From Agrobacterium vitis (GTDB taxonomy: Bacteria > Pseudomonadota > Alphaproteobacteria > Rhizobiales > Rhizobiaceae), in assembly GCF_014926405.1 (NCBI RefSeq), contig NZ_JACXXJ020000005.1:2485001-2549000 (forward strand): a DNA stretch of 64,000 bases, written 5' to 3'. Positions 26,446-35,493 of the stretch are shown piece by piece (the first letter of the stretch is position 1; each line of letters starts with the position of its first letter). Below the pieces are notes generated by a model. That model searched no databases. It was not told the origin of the DNA and worked only from the letters and a program-made list of their open reading frames with translations. A program made the position numbers and the translations under genes.

Positions 26446-27723
26446 CTACCTTCTCGCCTGCCCTTCATCCCTCATGGTCTCTTTTTGAGTAATCAAGCGG
26501 GCGCTATGCTGGCCGCTCAGATAAATCCACAGCCAGCTCCAGGCGACAGCAAGTCTTGAGCGTGTGCCGATGAGAAAATAGATATGTGCAAGACCCCATA
26601 TCCACCATGCGAGACTACCCGTTAGCTTTACCTTACCAAAGTCAACGATGGCCGCGCTCTGGCCGATGGTGGCAAGGCTACCTTGATGCCGGTAATGGAA
26701 TGGTGCGGGAGCGGGTTTGCCTTTCAGTCTTGCCTTGATCACTTTGGCGACATAGGCGCCCTGTTGTTTGGCCGCAGGCGCAATACCCGGTACAGGCGTG
26801 TTATTGCCTTGGATGACCGACGCCGTGTCTCCGATCACGAAGACATCGGACATTTCCGGAGAGGTCAGATCTTTTTCAACAACGACGCGACCCGCCCTGT
26901 CGGCGGGAACACTGAGCCAACGCGCCGCAGCCGATGCCTGAACACCAGCCGCCCAGACAATCGTCCGGCTTGGAGTGAACTGTTCTCCAATCTGTACGCC
27001 CTCGCTTGAGCACTGTGTAACAGGCTGCCCGAGACGAACCTCAACGCCGAGTTTTTCCAACACGCCTTGCGCATAGGCAGACAGTTCCGGCGCAAAACTT
27101 GGCAGCACACGTTGGCCCGCCTCGACCAGGATCACCTTTGTCCTGCGGGTATCAATGGCGCGAAATTCCTTGGGGAGAGTCTTGTGTGCCAACTCGGCGA
27201 TAATACCGGCAAGCTCGACGCCTGTTGGACCGGCTCCAACGATGGTGAAGGTCAGAAGCGCCTCACGTATCGCCGGGTCAGGGGTGGTTTCTGCCTGCTC
27301 GAAGGCAAGAAGAAGGCGGCGGCGAATTGTCGTGGCATCCTCCAGCGTCTTCAGGCCGGGGGCCACAGGTTCCCATTCATCGCGTCCGAAATAGGCATGG
27401 GTCGCTCCGGTGGCCAGAACAAGCGTGTCGTAGGATATGGATGCACCACTGCGCAACATGACCTGCTTTGCAGCGACATCGACGCCACCGACTTCACCCA
27501 GCAAGGTCGAAACCTCCTGCCGGTCGCTATAGAGATGGCGAATGGGCCAAGCGATTTCCGAGGTGGACAGAATGGTTGTTGCAACCTGATAAAGAAGGGG
27601 TTGGAAAAGGTGATGGTTTCGCCGATCGATCAGCGTTATCCGCGCTCCGCTGCCTTTGAGATCATGCACCAGCTGAAGCCCGCCAAAGCCACCGCCAACA
27701 ACCACGACGTGGTGATCACTCAT
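26446..27723 (-). CDS. ndh: Type II NADH:quinone oxidoreductase (NDH-2)
   Basis: The 425-residue flavoprotein has an FAD-binding GGGFGGLQ motif at the N-terminus, HHLFQPLLYQVAT, a second dinucleotide fold for NADH (VGAGPTGVELAG), VIGDTAS, and the C-terminal quinone-side APAAKQQGAYVA. It oxidises NADH and reduces ubiquinone without proton pumping at the cytosolic face of the membrane; hydrophobic C-terminal residues (about 365-400) likely anchor it. It is followed by the IS relic and preceded by the mqo gene in the same direction, two quinone-reducing enzymes side by side. Confidence 0.9.
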   Translation of the reverse strand: MSDHHVVVVGGGFGGLQLVHDLKGSGARITLIDRRNHHLFQPLLYQVATTILSTSEIAWPIRHLYSDRQEVSTLLGEVGGVDVAAKQVMLRSGASISYDTLVLATGATHAYFGRDEWEPVAPGLKTLEDATTIRRRLLLAFEQAETTPDPAIREALLTFTIVGAGPTGVELAGIIAELAHKTLPKEFRAIDTRRTKVILVEAGQRVLPSFAPELSAYAQGVLEKLGVEVRLGQPVTQCSSEGVQIGEQFTPSRTIVWAAGVQASAAARWLSVPADRAGRVVVEKDLTSPEMSDVFVIGDTASVIQGNNTPVPGIAPAAKQQGAYVAKVIKARLKGKPAPAPFHYRHQGSLATIGQSAAIVDFGKVKLTGSLAWWIWGLAHIYFLIGTRSRLAVAWSWLWIYLSGQHSARLITQKETMRDEGQARR

Positions 27724-27852
27724 GATCGATCTTTCTCTTTTTATACCGCGTGAAATTCAGCTCAATGTAAACGCAGACCATGTGCACAAAATTACAGTTG
27801 AAATTCTGGCCTATGGTCTGGCATGCAACTCATCGCCTTTGCGTTGATGCTA

Positions 27853-27886
27853 CAGTATTGTGTGCATCATAAAACACACAATACTG
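27853..27886. repeat. Perfect 12-bp inverted repeat between mqo and ndh
   Basis: CAGTATTGTGTG (27853-27864) is exactly complementary to CACACAATACTG (27875-27886) across a 10-base loop CATCATAAAA. The loop and GTGTG/CACAC core resemble hairpin A of the bipartite repeat at 29732 (GTGCGT...ATAAAACGCAC), so it may be a diverged half-copy. It lies between the mqo stop and the ndh start and may act as terminator or regulatory site. Confidence 0.65.
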
Positions 27887-27965
27887 CATTCAACGGTATA
27901 TATTTCCACCAAGGTCCGCCGAATGCACGCCACGGCGCGCATTCTTTCTCGCATAAGGCCAGAAC

Positions 27966-29678
27966 TTACAGAGCCATGTCCGGCACACGTTTGATGTCTG
28001 CCGCCGGTGCGCTGACACCTGGCTTTGTGATTGCGGACATGTCGATTGCCGGTGGTGCGAGCGTCAGTTGAAGGCGCTCTGCCGTCGCTGCCCATTCCTT
28101 GGCCAGCATCTCTGGGTTCTCATTGAGATTGACGCCATAGCTTGGCACCATGGTGCGCACTTTCTCCTGCCATTCCGGTGTCGCCAATTTCTCGGCAAAC
28201 ACTTTCTGGAGCAGATCCAGCATGATCGGTGCCGCCGTTGACGCGCCCGGCGAAGCGCCGAGCAGGGCGGCAATGCTGCCATCCTTGGCCGCCACAATTT
28301 CTGTTCCGAGCTTGAGAATGCCGCCCTTTTTGGCGTCTCTTTTGATGATCTGAACGCGCTGGCCTGCCTGCCAAAGGCGCCAATCCTCGGCCTTGGCATT
28401 GGGAAAATAGGCACGCAGAGCCTCTAGCCGATCTGCGTCTGACAGCAAAAGCTGCCCGGCCAGATATTCGACCAGATCAAACTCATCATAGCCAACTTTC
28501 AGCATCGGCCAGATGTTTTCGAGCGTGATTGTCGCAGGCAGATCGAACAGCGATCCTTCCTTCAGGAACTTTGTCGAGAAGGTTGCGAAGGGGCCAAACA
28601 ACAGGTGGCGCTTGCCATCAAACACGCGGGTGTCGAGATGCGGAACCGACATCGGAGGCGCACCGGTGGAAGCCTGGCCGTAGGCCTTGGCAAAATGCTG
28701 GTTTGCAATCTCCGGCTTGTCGCAGACCAGGAAAGAACCGCCGACGGGGAAGCCCGCGTAATCATCGCCTTCAGGAATGCCGGCCATCTGCAGAAGGTGC
28801 AACGCACCACCGCCCGCACCGATGAACACGAACTTCGCCTTGACGGTGGTCGAAGATCCATCCTTGCGATTGGAGGTGCTGACGTTCCACGATCCGTCGC
28901 TGTTCTTTTCGATAGCCTCCACTTCGCTGGAGGTGCGCAGCGTAAAGTTTGGATGGCTTTTCAGATGCGTGACGTACTGGCGGGTCACTTCGCCCCAATC
29001 GGCGTCGGTGCCAAGCGGGCTCCAGGTGGCGGCGAGTTTCTGGGCGCGGTCACGCCCGTCCATCATCAGCGGCACCCATTCGGCAATCTTGTCATGATCG
29101 GTCGAAAACTGCATGCCGGAAAACAGCGGGCTTGCTTTCAACGCGTCAAACCGCTTGGCAAGAAACGCCGTGTTCTCATCGCCCCAGACGAAACTCATGT
29201 GCGGTGTCGAGTTGAGGAACGAGCGCGGATTTTTCAACACGCCAACATCAACCTGATGGGCAAGAAACTGGCGGGTGATCTGGAAGGCCGAATTGATCTC
29301 AATCGCCTTTTCGATATGCACATTGCCTTTCGCATCCATCGGCGAATAATTCAGCTCGGCCAGGGCCGAATGCCCCGTGCCGGCATTGTTCCAGCCGTTG
29401 GAGCTTTCCATGGCCACGGCGTCGAGCCGCTCGAGCATTTCAATCGTCCAATTCGGCTCAAGCTCGCTGAGCAAAACACCCAGCGTCGCACTCATGATGC
29501 CGCCACCGATCAACAGGACATCCACGGTTTTTTCCGGCGCTTGCGCCCAGCTTGGCACAGAGGTCGCACCGAGAACGACCGCCCCTGTGGCTGCCGATCC
29601 CAAAAGCTGACGGCGGCTCAAAACCGGGCCTTGGATGCCTGCGGCAATGGATGGGTTGTCTTTACGATGAACGGGCAT
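27966..29678 (-). CDS. mqo: Malate:quinone oxidoreductase with Tat-like signal
   Basis: The 570-residue FAD enzyme oxidises malate to oxaloacetate and reduces ubiquinone. Family blocks are [49 protein letters not shown] and a C-terminal [15 protein letters not shown]. Its N-terminus carries an extension with a twin-arginine pattern ([19 protein letters not shown], then SWAQA), suggesting periplasmic export or orientation. ATG 29678 is preferred: an open frame runs further upstream, but it enters the palindromic repeat at 29732-29834. AGGTG precedes the ATG. It is divergent from the two-component pair, which might control it. Confidence 0.92.
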   Translation of the reverse strand: MPVHRKDNPSIAAGIQGPVLSRRQLLGSAATGAVVLGATSVPSWAQAPEKTVDVLLIGGGIMSATLGVLLSELEPNWTIEMLERLDAVAMESSNGWNNAGTGHSALAELNYSPMDAKGNVHIEKAIEINSAFQITRQFLAHQVDVGVLKNPRSFLNSTPHMSFVWGDENTAFLAKRFDALKASPLFSGMQFSTDHDKIAEWVPLMMDGRDRAQKLAATWSPLGTDADWGEVTRQYVTHLKSHPNFTLRTSSEVEAIEKNSDGSWNVSTSNRKDGSSTTVKAKFVFIGAGGGALHLLQMAGIPEGDDYAGFPVGGSFLVCDKPEIANQHFAKAYGQASTGAPPMSVPHLDTRVFDGKRHLLFGPFATFSTKFLKEGSLFDLPATITLENIWPMLKVGYDEFDLVEYLAGQLLLSDADRLEALRAYFPNAKAEDWRLWQAGQRVQIIKRDAKKGGILKLGTEIVAAKDGSIAALLGASPGASTAAPIMLDLLQKVFAEKLATPEWQEKVRTMVPSYGVNLNENPEMLAKEWAATAERLQLTLAPPAIDMSAITKPGVSAPAADIKRVPDMAL

Positions 29679-30118
29679 CTGGCACCTAATTGAGGTTAAG
29701 GGCGACTGCCATGACCTTTGACGATCGCACCCTACAGCGCCGTGCGTGTTATAAAACGCACAAAGGACGCTGTAACGTTTTAAATGTGCTGCATAATCCC
29801 TGAACCGATTCCGGTTTGAGGGAGGATTATGCAGCATTGTGACAAGTCAGCACGCGACTTTCTGTCGCGCAGTTGCTGGGGTTTGACGCAGTGACATGAC
29901 AAAAGCCATTAAATAGAAATTTAAGAACGGTCGTCCCGGTCCCTGACGGCCAGCCTGGCTATGGCAGGCGTGCGTTGAATCACACACCGCACAATTGCGC
30001 TATTTTTTGAAAAACCGTAGGATTGAAACAATAAATCGGCATTTGAAACGCGTGTACTCTGGCAATAATGGATGACCTGCAACATCTATGGAGGGACCGA
30101 CGCACCAAGGAATAGGCC
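29679..30118. other. Divergent intergenic region between mqo and response regulator
   Basis: These 440 bases hold the bipartite repeat (29732-29834) and, beyond it, an AT-rich stretch (about 29880-30110) that should include the promoter of the two-component operon. A small hairpin CGAC/GTCG occurs near 29855-29868. No gene is supported. Confidence 0.5.
29732..29834. repeat. Bipartite palindromic repeat, copy 2
   Basis: Hairpin A runs from CTACAGCGCC (29732) to ACGCTGTA, with an inner GTGCGT/ACGCAC stem. Hairpin B is CTGCATAAT (29789-29797) paired with ATTATGCAG (29826-29834), with inner AACCG/CGGTT. Sequence and order match copy 1 at 10535-10643; the pattern is that of a dispersed rhizobial extragenic repeat. 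Confidence 0.78.
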
Positions 30119-30796
30119 ATGGCGAAAGTTATCCTTATTGAGGATGATGAAGATACGGCACAAGATATCTGCGCTGAGCTGAAAGATTACGGATACGCCG
30201 TTGACTGGGAATCCGATGGTGCCAGGGGCCTTGAACGCGCAAGGAATGGCGGGGCAGATATCCTGATCGTTGACCGTATGCTGCCTGGTATGGATGGCCT
30301 TGCTGTGATTGATACACTGCGGCGCGAACAGGTTCGCACGCCTGTGCTTGTCATCAGTGCCCTCAGCGCCGTCAACGACCGTGTGCGCGGCCTGCGGGCC
30401 GGTGGCGACGACTATCTCACCAAGCCCTTTGCGATCCTCGAACTTGTCGCCCGCGTGGAAGCCCTTCTTCGCCGCCCTGCTGACATGTCGGCGAAAGTGC
30501 TACGGGTTGGACCGCTTGAGCTTGACCTTCTGGAGCGAAGCGCTTGCCGCGGCGAAAGAGAGATTGAGCTTCTCCCCCGTGAATTCAAGCTGCTCGAATA
30601 TATGATGCGCCATTGCGAACAGCTTCTGACGCGAGGAATGCTGTTTGAGGAAGTCTGGAAATATAAATTCGTTCCCGATTCAAACCTCATCGATGTGCAT
30701 ATGGGTCGGCTCAGGCGAAAAATTGATCATCCGGGAGATCACCCCATGATCTCCAATGTTCGTGGAGAAGGTTTTGTACTTCGCGCGCCCGATTGA
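30119..30796 (+). CDS. OmpR/PhoB-family response regulator
   Basis: The 225-residue protein has an N-terminal receiver (1-115) with the acidic pair in LIEDDED, phospho-acceptor Asp52 in LIVDRMLPGMDG, Ser80 and Lys102 in YLTKPF, followed by a winged-helix DNA-binding domain (about 130-222) with LLPREFKLLEYMM and VHMGRLRRKID. It should be phosphorylated by the overlapping downstream kinase. Targets are unknown; the divergent mqo gene is a candidate by position. Atypically, the usual Thr switch position is Ser, which is functionally equivalent. Confidence 0.93.
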   Translation: MAKVILIEDDEDTAQDICAELKDYGYAVDWESDGARGLERARNGGADILIVDRMLPGMDGLAVIDTLRREQVRTPVLVISALSAVNDRVRGLRAGGDDYLTKPFAILELVARVEALLRRPADMSAKVLRVGPLELDLLERSACRGEREIELLPREFKLLEYMMRHCEQLLTRGMLFEEVWKYKFVPDSNLIDVHMGRLRRKIDHPGDHPMISNVRGEGFVLRAPD

Positions 30797-32153
30797 ATGG
30801 GTCCGGCAATCCCGTTTCCGCTATGTGGTGGTGTTGGTGACGGCGATAACCGTTCCCATGGTGCTGAGCTTTAGCTTTGCCTATGTCCAGACCACTGGCC
30901 GCGAGTTGATCAATCAACTGGATGAGCTGGTTTTGCAAGAAGCAAGCGTCATCACGCAAGGTGCTCTTCTGGGGCGGATGGATGCCTATGAGGAACGCGT
31001 AAGACAAGACCCGCGACGGGTGAAGCCAACGGGTATTTTCACAGCCGATGGCCACCGTGTGTCGGGAAATGTCCAGGAATTTCCGTCGGGTCTGGCACTG
31101 GATATGCCGCCCAGACAGGTGTCGATTGTGCGCACCGACCAAACACCACCGCGACAACAGCGGGCGCGTGCGGTTGCGCGACGCCTGCCAGATGGCAATA
31201 TTCTGTTCGTTGGCTGGAGTACGGCCGATAATGAGCAGGCCGCATCCATGGTGGAAAGAGGGCTGCTGTTTGGCCTGGTTCCGGTGCTGACGTTTGGCCT
31301 GGCGGCGGCGGTGTTTTTTGGCTTGAACGCCCACAGGCGTGTCAACGAAATGCAAATCCGGATCGCACAGATTGTTGCGGGCGATTTGAAACAGCGCCTG
31401 CCCTACCGCAATGTGCAGGACCCCCTAGACAACCTTGCCCAAATCGTCAACGGCATGCTCGACGAGATGCAGGCCTTCATCGAGGACCTCGCCGCCGTCG
31501 GTGACGATATAGCCCACGATTTGAGAACACCTCTGGCCAGAGTGCGCCTCGGCCTGGAAAGGGCTCGGCGCAATGCGACCTCCGTTGAGGACATGCAGAT
31601 CGCCATGGATCGGGCGATTTCAGGAATTGACCACGCGATCTCCATCGTCACAGCCATTTTGCGTGTTCGAGAGATTGAACAAGCGCGCAGACTTCAGGCA
31701 TTTGACAAAGTGGAACTCGCGGAGCTCGTGCTGGAAGTCGGGGACCTCTATGAGCCCATTGCTGAAGAGAAGCAGCTGACACTGACAGTGAGGGCAAATG
31801 CCGACATTGTCGTTCATGGAGATCGGGATCTAATTTTCGAGGCCGTCGCCAATCTCGTTGATAACGCTATAAAATTCACGCCCGAGGGCGGCAGGATCGA
31901 TGTTTGCCTTATCGTGGAAGACGAGCGAAAAGCGCTCCGCGTGAGCGACACCGGTCCAGGTGTGCCAGAGAGCGAGAGAAATCTCCTTATTCAGCGCTTT
32001 TACCGCTCAGACCGAAGCCGCCACACAAGAGGGTTGGGTTTGGGATTGACCTTGGTGGCCGCGATTACCAAACTGCATGGTTTCCGGTTCGACGTGCTGC
32101 CAACCAAGGGCTTCACGACAGAGATCACGTTTCCACAAAATGCGACCGACTAG
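30756..32153 (+). CDS. HAMP-domain sensor histidine kinase
   Basis: The 465-residue membrane kinase has TM1 (about 22-43), a periplasmic sensor region (44-168), TM2 (169-190), HAMP (about 190-240), a HisKA dimerisation domain with His254 in DIAHDLRTPLARVRL, and an HATPase domain with NLVDNAIKFTPEGG, DTGPGVP and GLGLGLTLV. Its start overlaps the response-regulator gene by 41 bp in another frame, implying translational coupling. The periplasmic domain has no fold I recognise, so the signal is unknown. A start at a later codon is possible but would remove part of the segment before TM1. Confidence 0.92.
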   Translation: MFVEKVLYFARPIEWVRQSRFRYVVVLVTAITVPMVLSFSFAYVQTTGRELINQLDELVLQEASVITQGALLGRMDAYEERVRQDPRRVKPTGIFTADGHRVSGNVQEFPSGLALDMPPRQVSIVRTDQTPPRQQRARAVARRLPDGNILFVGWSTADNEQAASMVERGLLFGLVPVLTFGLAAAVFFGLNAHRRVNEMQIRIAQIVAGDLKQRLPYRNVQDPLDNLAQIVNGMLDEMQAFIEDLAAVGDDIAHDLRTPLARVRLGLERARRNATSVEDMQIAMDRAISGIDHAISIVTAILRVREIEQARRLQAFDKVELAELVLEVGDLYEPIAEEKQLTLTVRANADIVVHGDRDLIFEAVANLVDNAIKFTPEGGRIDVCLIVEDERKALRVSDTGPGVPESERNLLIQRFYRSDRSRHTRGLGLGLTLVAAITKLHGFRFDVLPTKGFTTEITFPQNATD

Positions 32154-32250
32154 GACCAATGACGTCGCCGTCACAGGTGGGCGACCTGGCGCAGGTATGC
32201 GCCCGGGAATCTCGAATGCGGCCCATTGTTGTGGCGGAGCGTAAATCCAA

Positions 32251-32649
32251 TCACACGGATCGATACTGCTCGTCCGTCACCTGCTCCAGCCAGTCGACCA
32301 CCTTTCCATCCAGCTGCTCCTGAATGGCGATATGGGTCATGGCTGTGGTCGCGGAGGCACCGTGCCAGTGCTTTTCGCCGGGCTCGAACCAGACGACGTC
32401 ACCCGGATTGATGGTTTCGATCGGGCCGCCCTCGCGCTGCACGAGGCCGAGGCCAGCGGTGACGATCAGCGTCTGGCCGAGGGGATGCGTATGCCAGGCG
32501 GTGCGTGCGCCGGGCTCGAATGTCACGCAGGCTGCGGCGGCGCGGCGGGCATTGTTGGGCGAAAACAACGGATCGATGCGGACCGTGCCGGAAAACCAGT
32601 CCGATGGACCTTTGGTGGAAGGCTGGGTGCCGTTTCTCTTGATGTCCAT
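32251..32649 (-). CDS. Small cupin-domain protein
   Basis: The 132-residue single cupin has metal ligands in [10 protein letters not shown] (His53, His55, Gln59) and EKHWHG (His96), the pattern of the small manganese cupins that include (R)-mandelonitrile-lyase-like and quercetinase-like proteins. A catalytic role is plausible but the substrate is unknown. ATG 32649 is chosen because AAGGGG lies 8 bases upstream; the frame is open about 24 codons further with no similarity. It converges with the sensor kinase gene. Confidence 0.85.
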   Translation of the reverse strand: MDIKRNGTQPSTKGPSDWFSGTVRIDPLFSPNNARRAAAACVTFEPGARTAWHTHPLGQTLIVTAGLGLVQREGGPIETINPGDVVWFEPGEKHWHGASATTAMTHIAIQEQLDGKVVDWLEQVTDEQYRSV

Positions 32650-32879
32650 GGGCTTAACCCCTTTTATTTTGAGAGATTCTGCCAAATAGATGGTGCCCAT
32701 ATGCTGTATGGCAATGATCATCTTTCGTCAGACCATCCCACCCAAAAGATAAAGTCAATGTCGAAAGCGTGTTCGCCTCACCCGCCGAACTCCAGCTGAC
32801 GCGCCTCCTGCTTGCAATCCCCTCCTGTCTATGCTCCCTTCACGCCGACGCTGTGGAGGGCGTCACAGGAGGAGTGACC

Positions 32880-34004
32880 ATGACCATGCATCCCTTGCTG
32901 GCGCAGCCGGAGCGGTTCGTAACGCGCAATGAGGTTATCGGGCTGATTGGCCGGTTGACGGACAATCTGATCAACATCACGGACACCACAGGGGAATTCC
33001 TGCTGCGGCTGGACGATGGGCGGGTGATCGACACCAAGGGCTGGGCCGGATGGGAATGGACCCATGGTATCGGGCTTTACGGCCTGTTCAAATACTGGCA
33101 GCAGACCGGCGATGCCAAGGCGATGGCTGTTATCACCGACTGGTTTTCGGCGCGGCTGGCCGAGGGCACGCCGACCAAGAATATCAACACGGTCTGCCCG
33201 TTCCTGACGCTCGCCTGCCTATATGAACACGCGCCCAACCCGGCCTTTATCCCCTATCTGGAAACCTGGGCCGAGTGGGTGATGCATGAGATGCCGCGCA
33301 CGCGCGAAGGCGGTTTGCAGCATATCGTCTATAACAGCGTCAACGACCAGCAGATGTGGGACGATACGCTGATGATGAGCGTCATGCCGCTCGCCAAGAT
33401 CGGCCTGCTGTTGAACCGCCCGGACTATGTGGAAGAGGCGAAGTATCAGTTTCTGATCCACAGCCAATACCTCGCCGACCGCGCCTCCGGCCTGTGGTTC
33501 CATGGCTGGACTTTCAACGGCAATCATAATTTTGCCCGTGCACTCTGGGCCCGTGGCAATTCCTGGGTGACTATCGCCATTCCGGAATTCATCGATCTCT
33601 TGCAATTGCCGGAAGGCGACGCGGTGCGGCGTCATCTGCTCTCGACGCTCGACCGACAGGCCGCAGCCCTAGCCAAATATCAGGACCCTTCCGGCCTCTG
33701 GCACACGCTGGTCGATGACGAGGGCAGCTATCTGGAAGCCTCGGCCACCGCCGGTTTTGCCTATGGACTGATGAAGGCGGTGCGCAAACGATATATCAGC
33801 GCGGACTATCGGCCCGTGGCGGAACGGGCGGTGCGCGGTGTCATTGCCAATATCGACGCCAAGGGCGAATTGAACCAGGTGTCCTTCGGCACCGCCATGG
33901 GTTCGGATCTCGATTTCTACCGCACTATCAAGCTGACCTCGATGCCCTACGGGCAGGCGATGGCCATTCTCTGCCTCTCTGAATATCTGAGATCCTTTAT
34001 TTGA
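32880..34004 (+). CDS. GH88/GH105 unsaturated rhamnogalacturonyl hydrolase-like protein
   Basis: The 374-residue protein is an (alpha/alpha)6-barrel of the YteR/YesR type (GH105), which removes the unsaturated uronic acid from oligosaccharides made by pectin lyases. WEWTHGIGLYGLFKYW, WDDTLMMSVMPLAKIG (with the putative catalytic Asp), WFHGWTFNGNHNFA and WARGNSWVT are family blocks. No signal peptide is present, so action is cytosolic on imported oligosaccharides. AGGAGG lies 5-7 bases before the ATG. No pectin transporter or lyase is adjacent. It fits a plant-associated lifestyle. Confidence 0.9.
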   Translation: MTMHPLLAQPERFVTRNEVIGLIGRLTDNLINITDTTGEFLLRLDDGRVIDTKGWAGWEWTHGIGLYGLFKYWQQTGDAKAMAVITDWFSARLAEGTPTKNINTVCPFLTLACLYEHAPNPAFIPYLETWAEWVMHEMPRTREGGLQHIVYNSVNDQQMWDDTLMMSVMPLAKIGLLLNRPDYVEEAKYQFLIHSQYLADRASGLWFHGWTFNGNHNFARALWARGNSWVTIAIPEFIDLLQLPEGDAVRRHLLSTLDRQAAALAKYQDPSGLWHTLVDDEGSYLEASATAGFAYGLMKAVRKRYISADYRPVAERAVRGVIANIDAKGELNQVSFGTAMGSDLDFYRTIKLTSMPYGQAMAILCLSEYLRSFI

Positions 34005-34137
34005 AGCCGGGAGTAGAGAAAGCCCGAAGCACCGCAATGACAGGATAAAAATCCTGCCATTTCAGAAAGTTTTCATTTGCGCATTTCCCAGCGCTTTTGC
34101 ATGGTCACGGCAGTAATCCTTGACCGTGGGTCTTTTC

Positions 34138-35385
34138 ATGTCTGTCGATGCAATTGTTCTTGGCGCCGGTATTATCGGCGTGTCCACCGCTGTTCAGCTG
34201 GCACGGCGCGGCAAATCTGTGGTGCTGGTGGACAGGCGGGACGCGGGTGAGGAAACCTCCTACGGCAATGCCGGGCTGATCCAGCGCGAGGGCGTCGTGC
34301 CCTACGGCTTTCCGCAGGATCTTGGCTTGATCCTGCGCTACGGTCTCAACAACCGGATCGATGCGCATTATCATCTGAAGGCCCTGCCGAAGCTTGCCGC
34401 TTTCCTCTCCTCCTATTGGTGGCATTCCAACAAGCCGCGCCATGAGGTGATCGCCAGAGCCTATGCGCCACTGATCGAGCATTCGATCACCGAACATAAA
34501 GAGCTGATCGAGGCATCGGGGGCCGAAGCGCTGATCCGCAAGGACGGTTGGGTCGAGGCGTTTCGCACCCAGGCCGTGCGCGACAAGGAAGTGGCTGAGG
34601 CCGAACGGCTGGGGCGTGAATACGGTATTCAATTTCAAACCCTGACGGCAGCGGATCTGGCCCGCGAAGAGCCGCATCTGAGCCAGGATTTCATCGGCGG
34701 GCTGAAATGGAACGATCCCTGGTCGGTGCTTGATCCGCTCGGGCTGACCAAGGCCTACCTCACCACGTTCGAAAAGCTTGGCGGACGCTTCGTGCATGGT
34801 GATGCCTTGAGCCTGAAACAGGCAGGCAGCGGCTGGCAGGTCACCACCGACGATGGCGTGATCGATGGCAAACAGGTCGTGGTCGCCCTCGGTCCCTGGT
34901 CGGATGAGGTGACGGCCAAGCTCGGCTACCGCTTCCTGCTCGGCGTCAAGCGCGGCTACCACATGCACTATGCCAGCAACGGCAATGCAGTGCTGAACAA
35001 CTGGATGATGGACAAGGAGCGCGGCTATTTTCTCGCCCCGATGACCCAGGGCATCCGGCTGACGACCGGGGCGGAATTTGCCTTGCGTGATGCGCCGAAA
35101 ACCCCGGTACAATTGGCGCGGGCCGAAAAAGTCGCCCGCACCATCTTTCCGCTGGCCGAGCGGCTGGACGCGGAACCCTGGATGGGCGCGCGGCCCTGCA
35201 CGCCGGACATGATGCCGGTGATTGGCCAGGCGCCGCGCCACAAGGGCCTGTGGCTGGCGTTTGGCCATGCCCATCATGGCTTGACGCTGGGTCCGGTGAC
35301 GGGCCGGTTGCTGGCGGAGGCGATGAGCGGCGAGACGCCGTTTCTGGATATCTCGGCCTTTCGCCCGGAGCGGTTCAGGGCCTGA
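34138..35385 (+). CDS. DadA-like D-amino acid dehydrogenase / FAD oxidoreductase
   Basis: The 415-residue FAD protein of the DAO superfamily has the N-terminal AIVLGAGIIGVSTAVQLARR dinucleotide motif, SYGNAGLIQ typical of D-amino acid dehydrogenases, and the C-terminal RPCTPDMMPVIGQAP and GHAHHGLTLGPVTG. It should oxidise a D-amino acid, passing electrons to the quinone pool. ATG 34138 is used; an in-frame TTG lies upstream. No alanine racemase (dadX) gene follows. Substrate could equally be another amine or hydroxyproline isomer. Confidence 0.85.
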   Translation: MSVDAIVLGAGIIGVSTAVQLARRGKSVVLVDRRDAGEETSYGNAGLIQREGVVPYGFPQDLGLILRYGLNNRIDAHYHLKALPKLAAFLSSYWWHSNKPRHEVIARAYAPLIEHSITEHKELIEASGAEALIRKDGWVEAFRTQAVRDKEVAEAERLGREYGIQFQTLTAADLAREEPHLSQDFIGGLKWNDPWSVLDPLGLTKAYLTTFEKLGGRFVHGDALSLKQAGSGWQVTTDDGVIDGKQVVVALGPWSDEVTAKLGYRFLLGVKRGYHMHYASNGNAVLNNWMMDKERGYFLAPMTQGIRLTTGAEFALRDAPKTPVQLARAEKVARTIFPLAERLDAEPWMGARPCTPDMMPVIGQAPRHKGLWLAFGHAHHGLTLGPVTGRLLAEAMSGETPFLDISAFRPERFRA

Positions 35386-35493
35386 TACAGATCCCGAAAA
35401 TGTGATCTGCGGACGAACCGGGCGTCACAGGAAATCGGCAGACGGACCTTACAGTCGGGTGCTTGAAGTCAATGATTTGCTCAAGGGATCACT

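Noticed and set aside
26446..27723. Sulfide:quinone reductase instead of NDH-2
   Set aside because: The two dinucleotide folds and the APAAKQQGAYVA block are those of NDH-2, and the redox Cys pair expected for SQR is absent.
25817..32153. Integrated island with attL/attR at tRNA-Gln
   Set aside because: No integrase gene and no repeat of the tRNA 3' end was seen up to 36 kb. Kept only as a weak hypothesis in the findings.
34105..35277. Open frame of about 390 codons antisense to the DadA-like gene
   Set aside because: Shadow of a well-supported coding region on the other strand.
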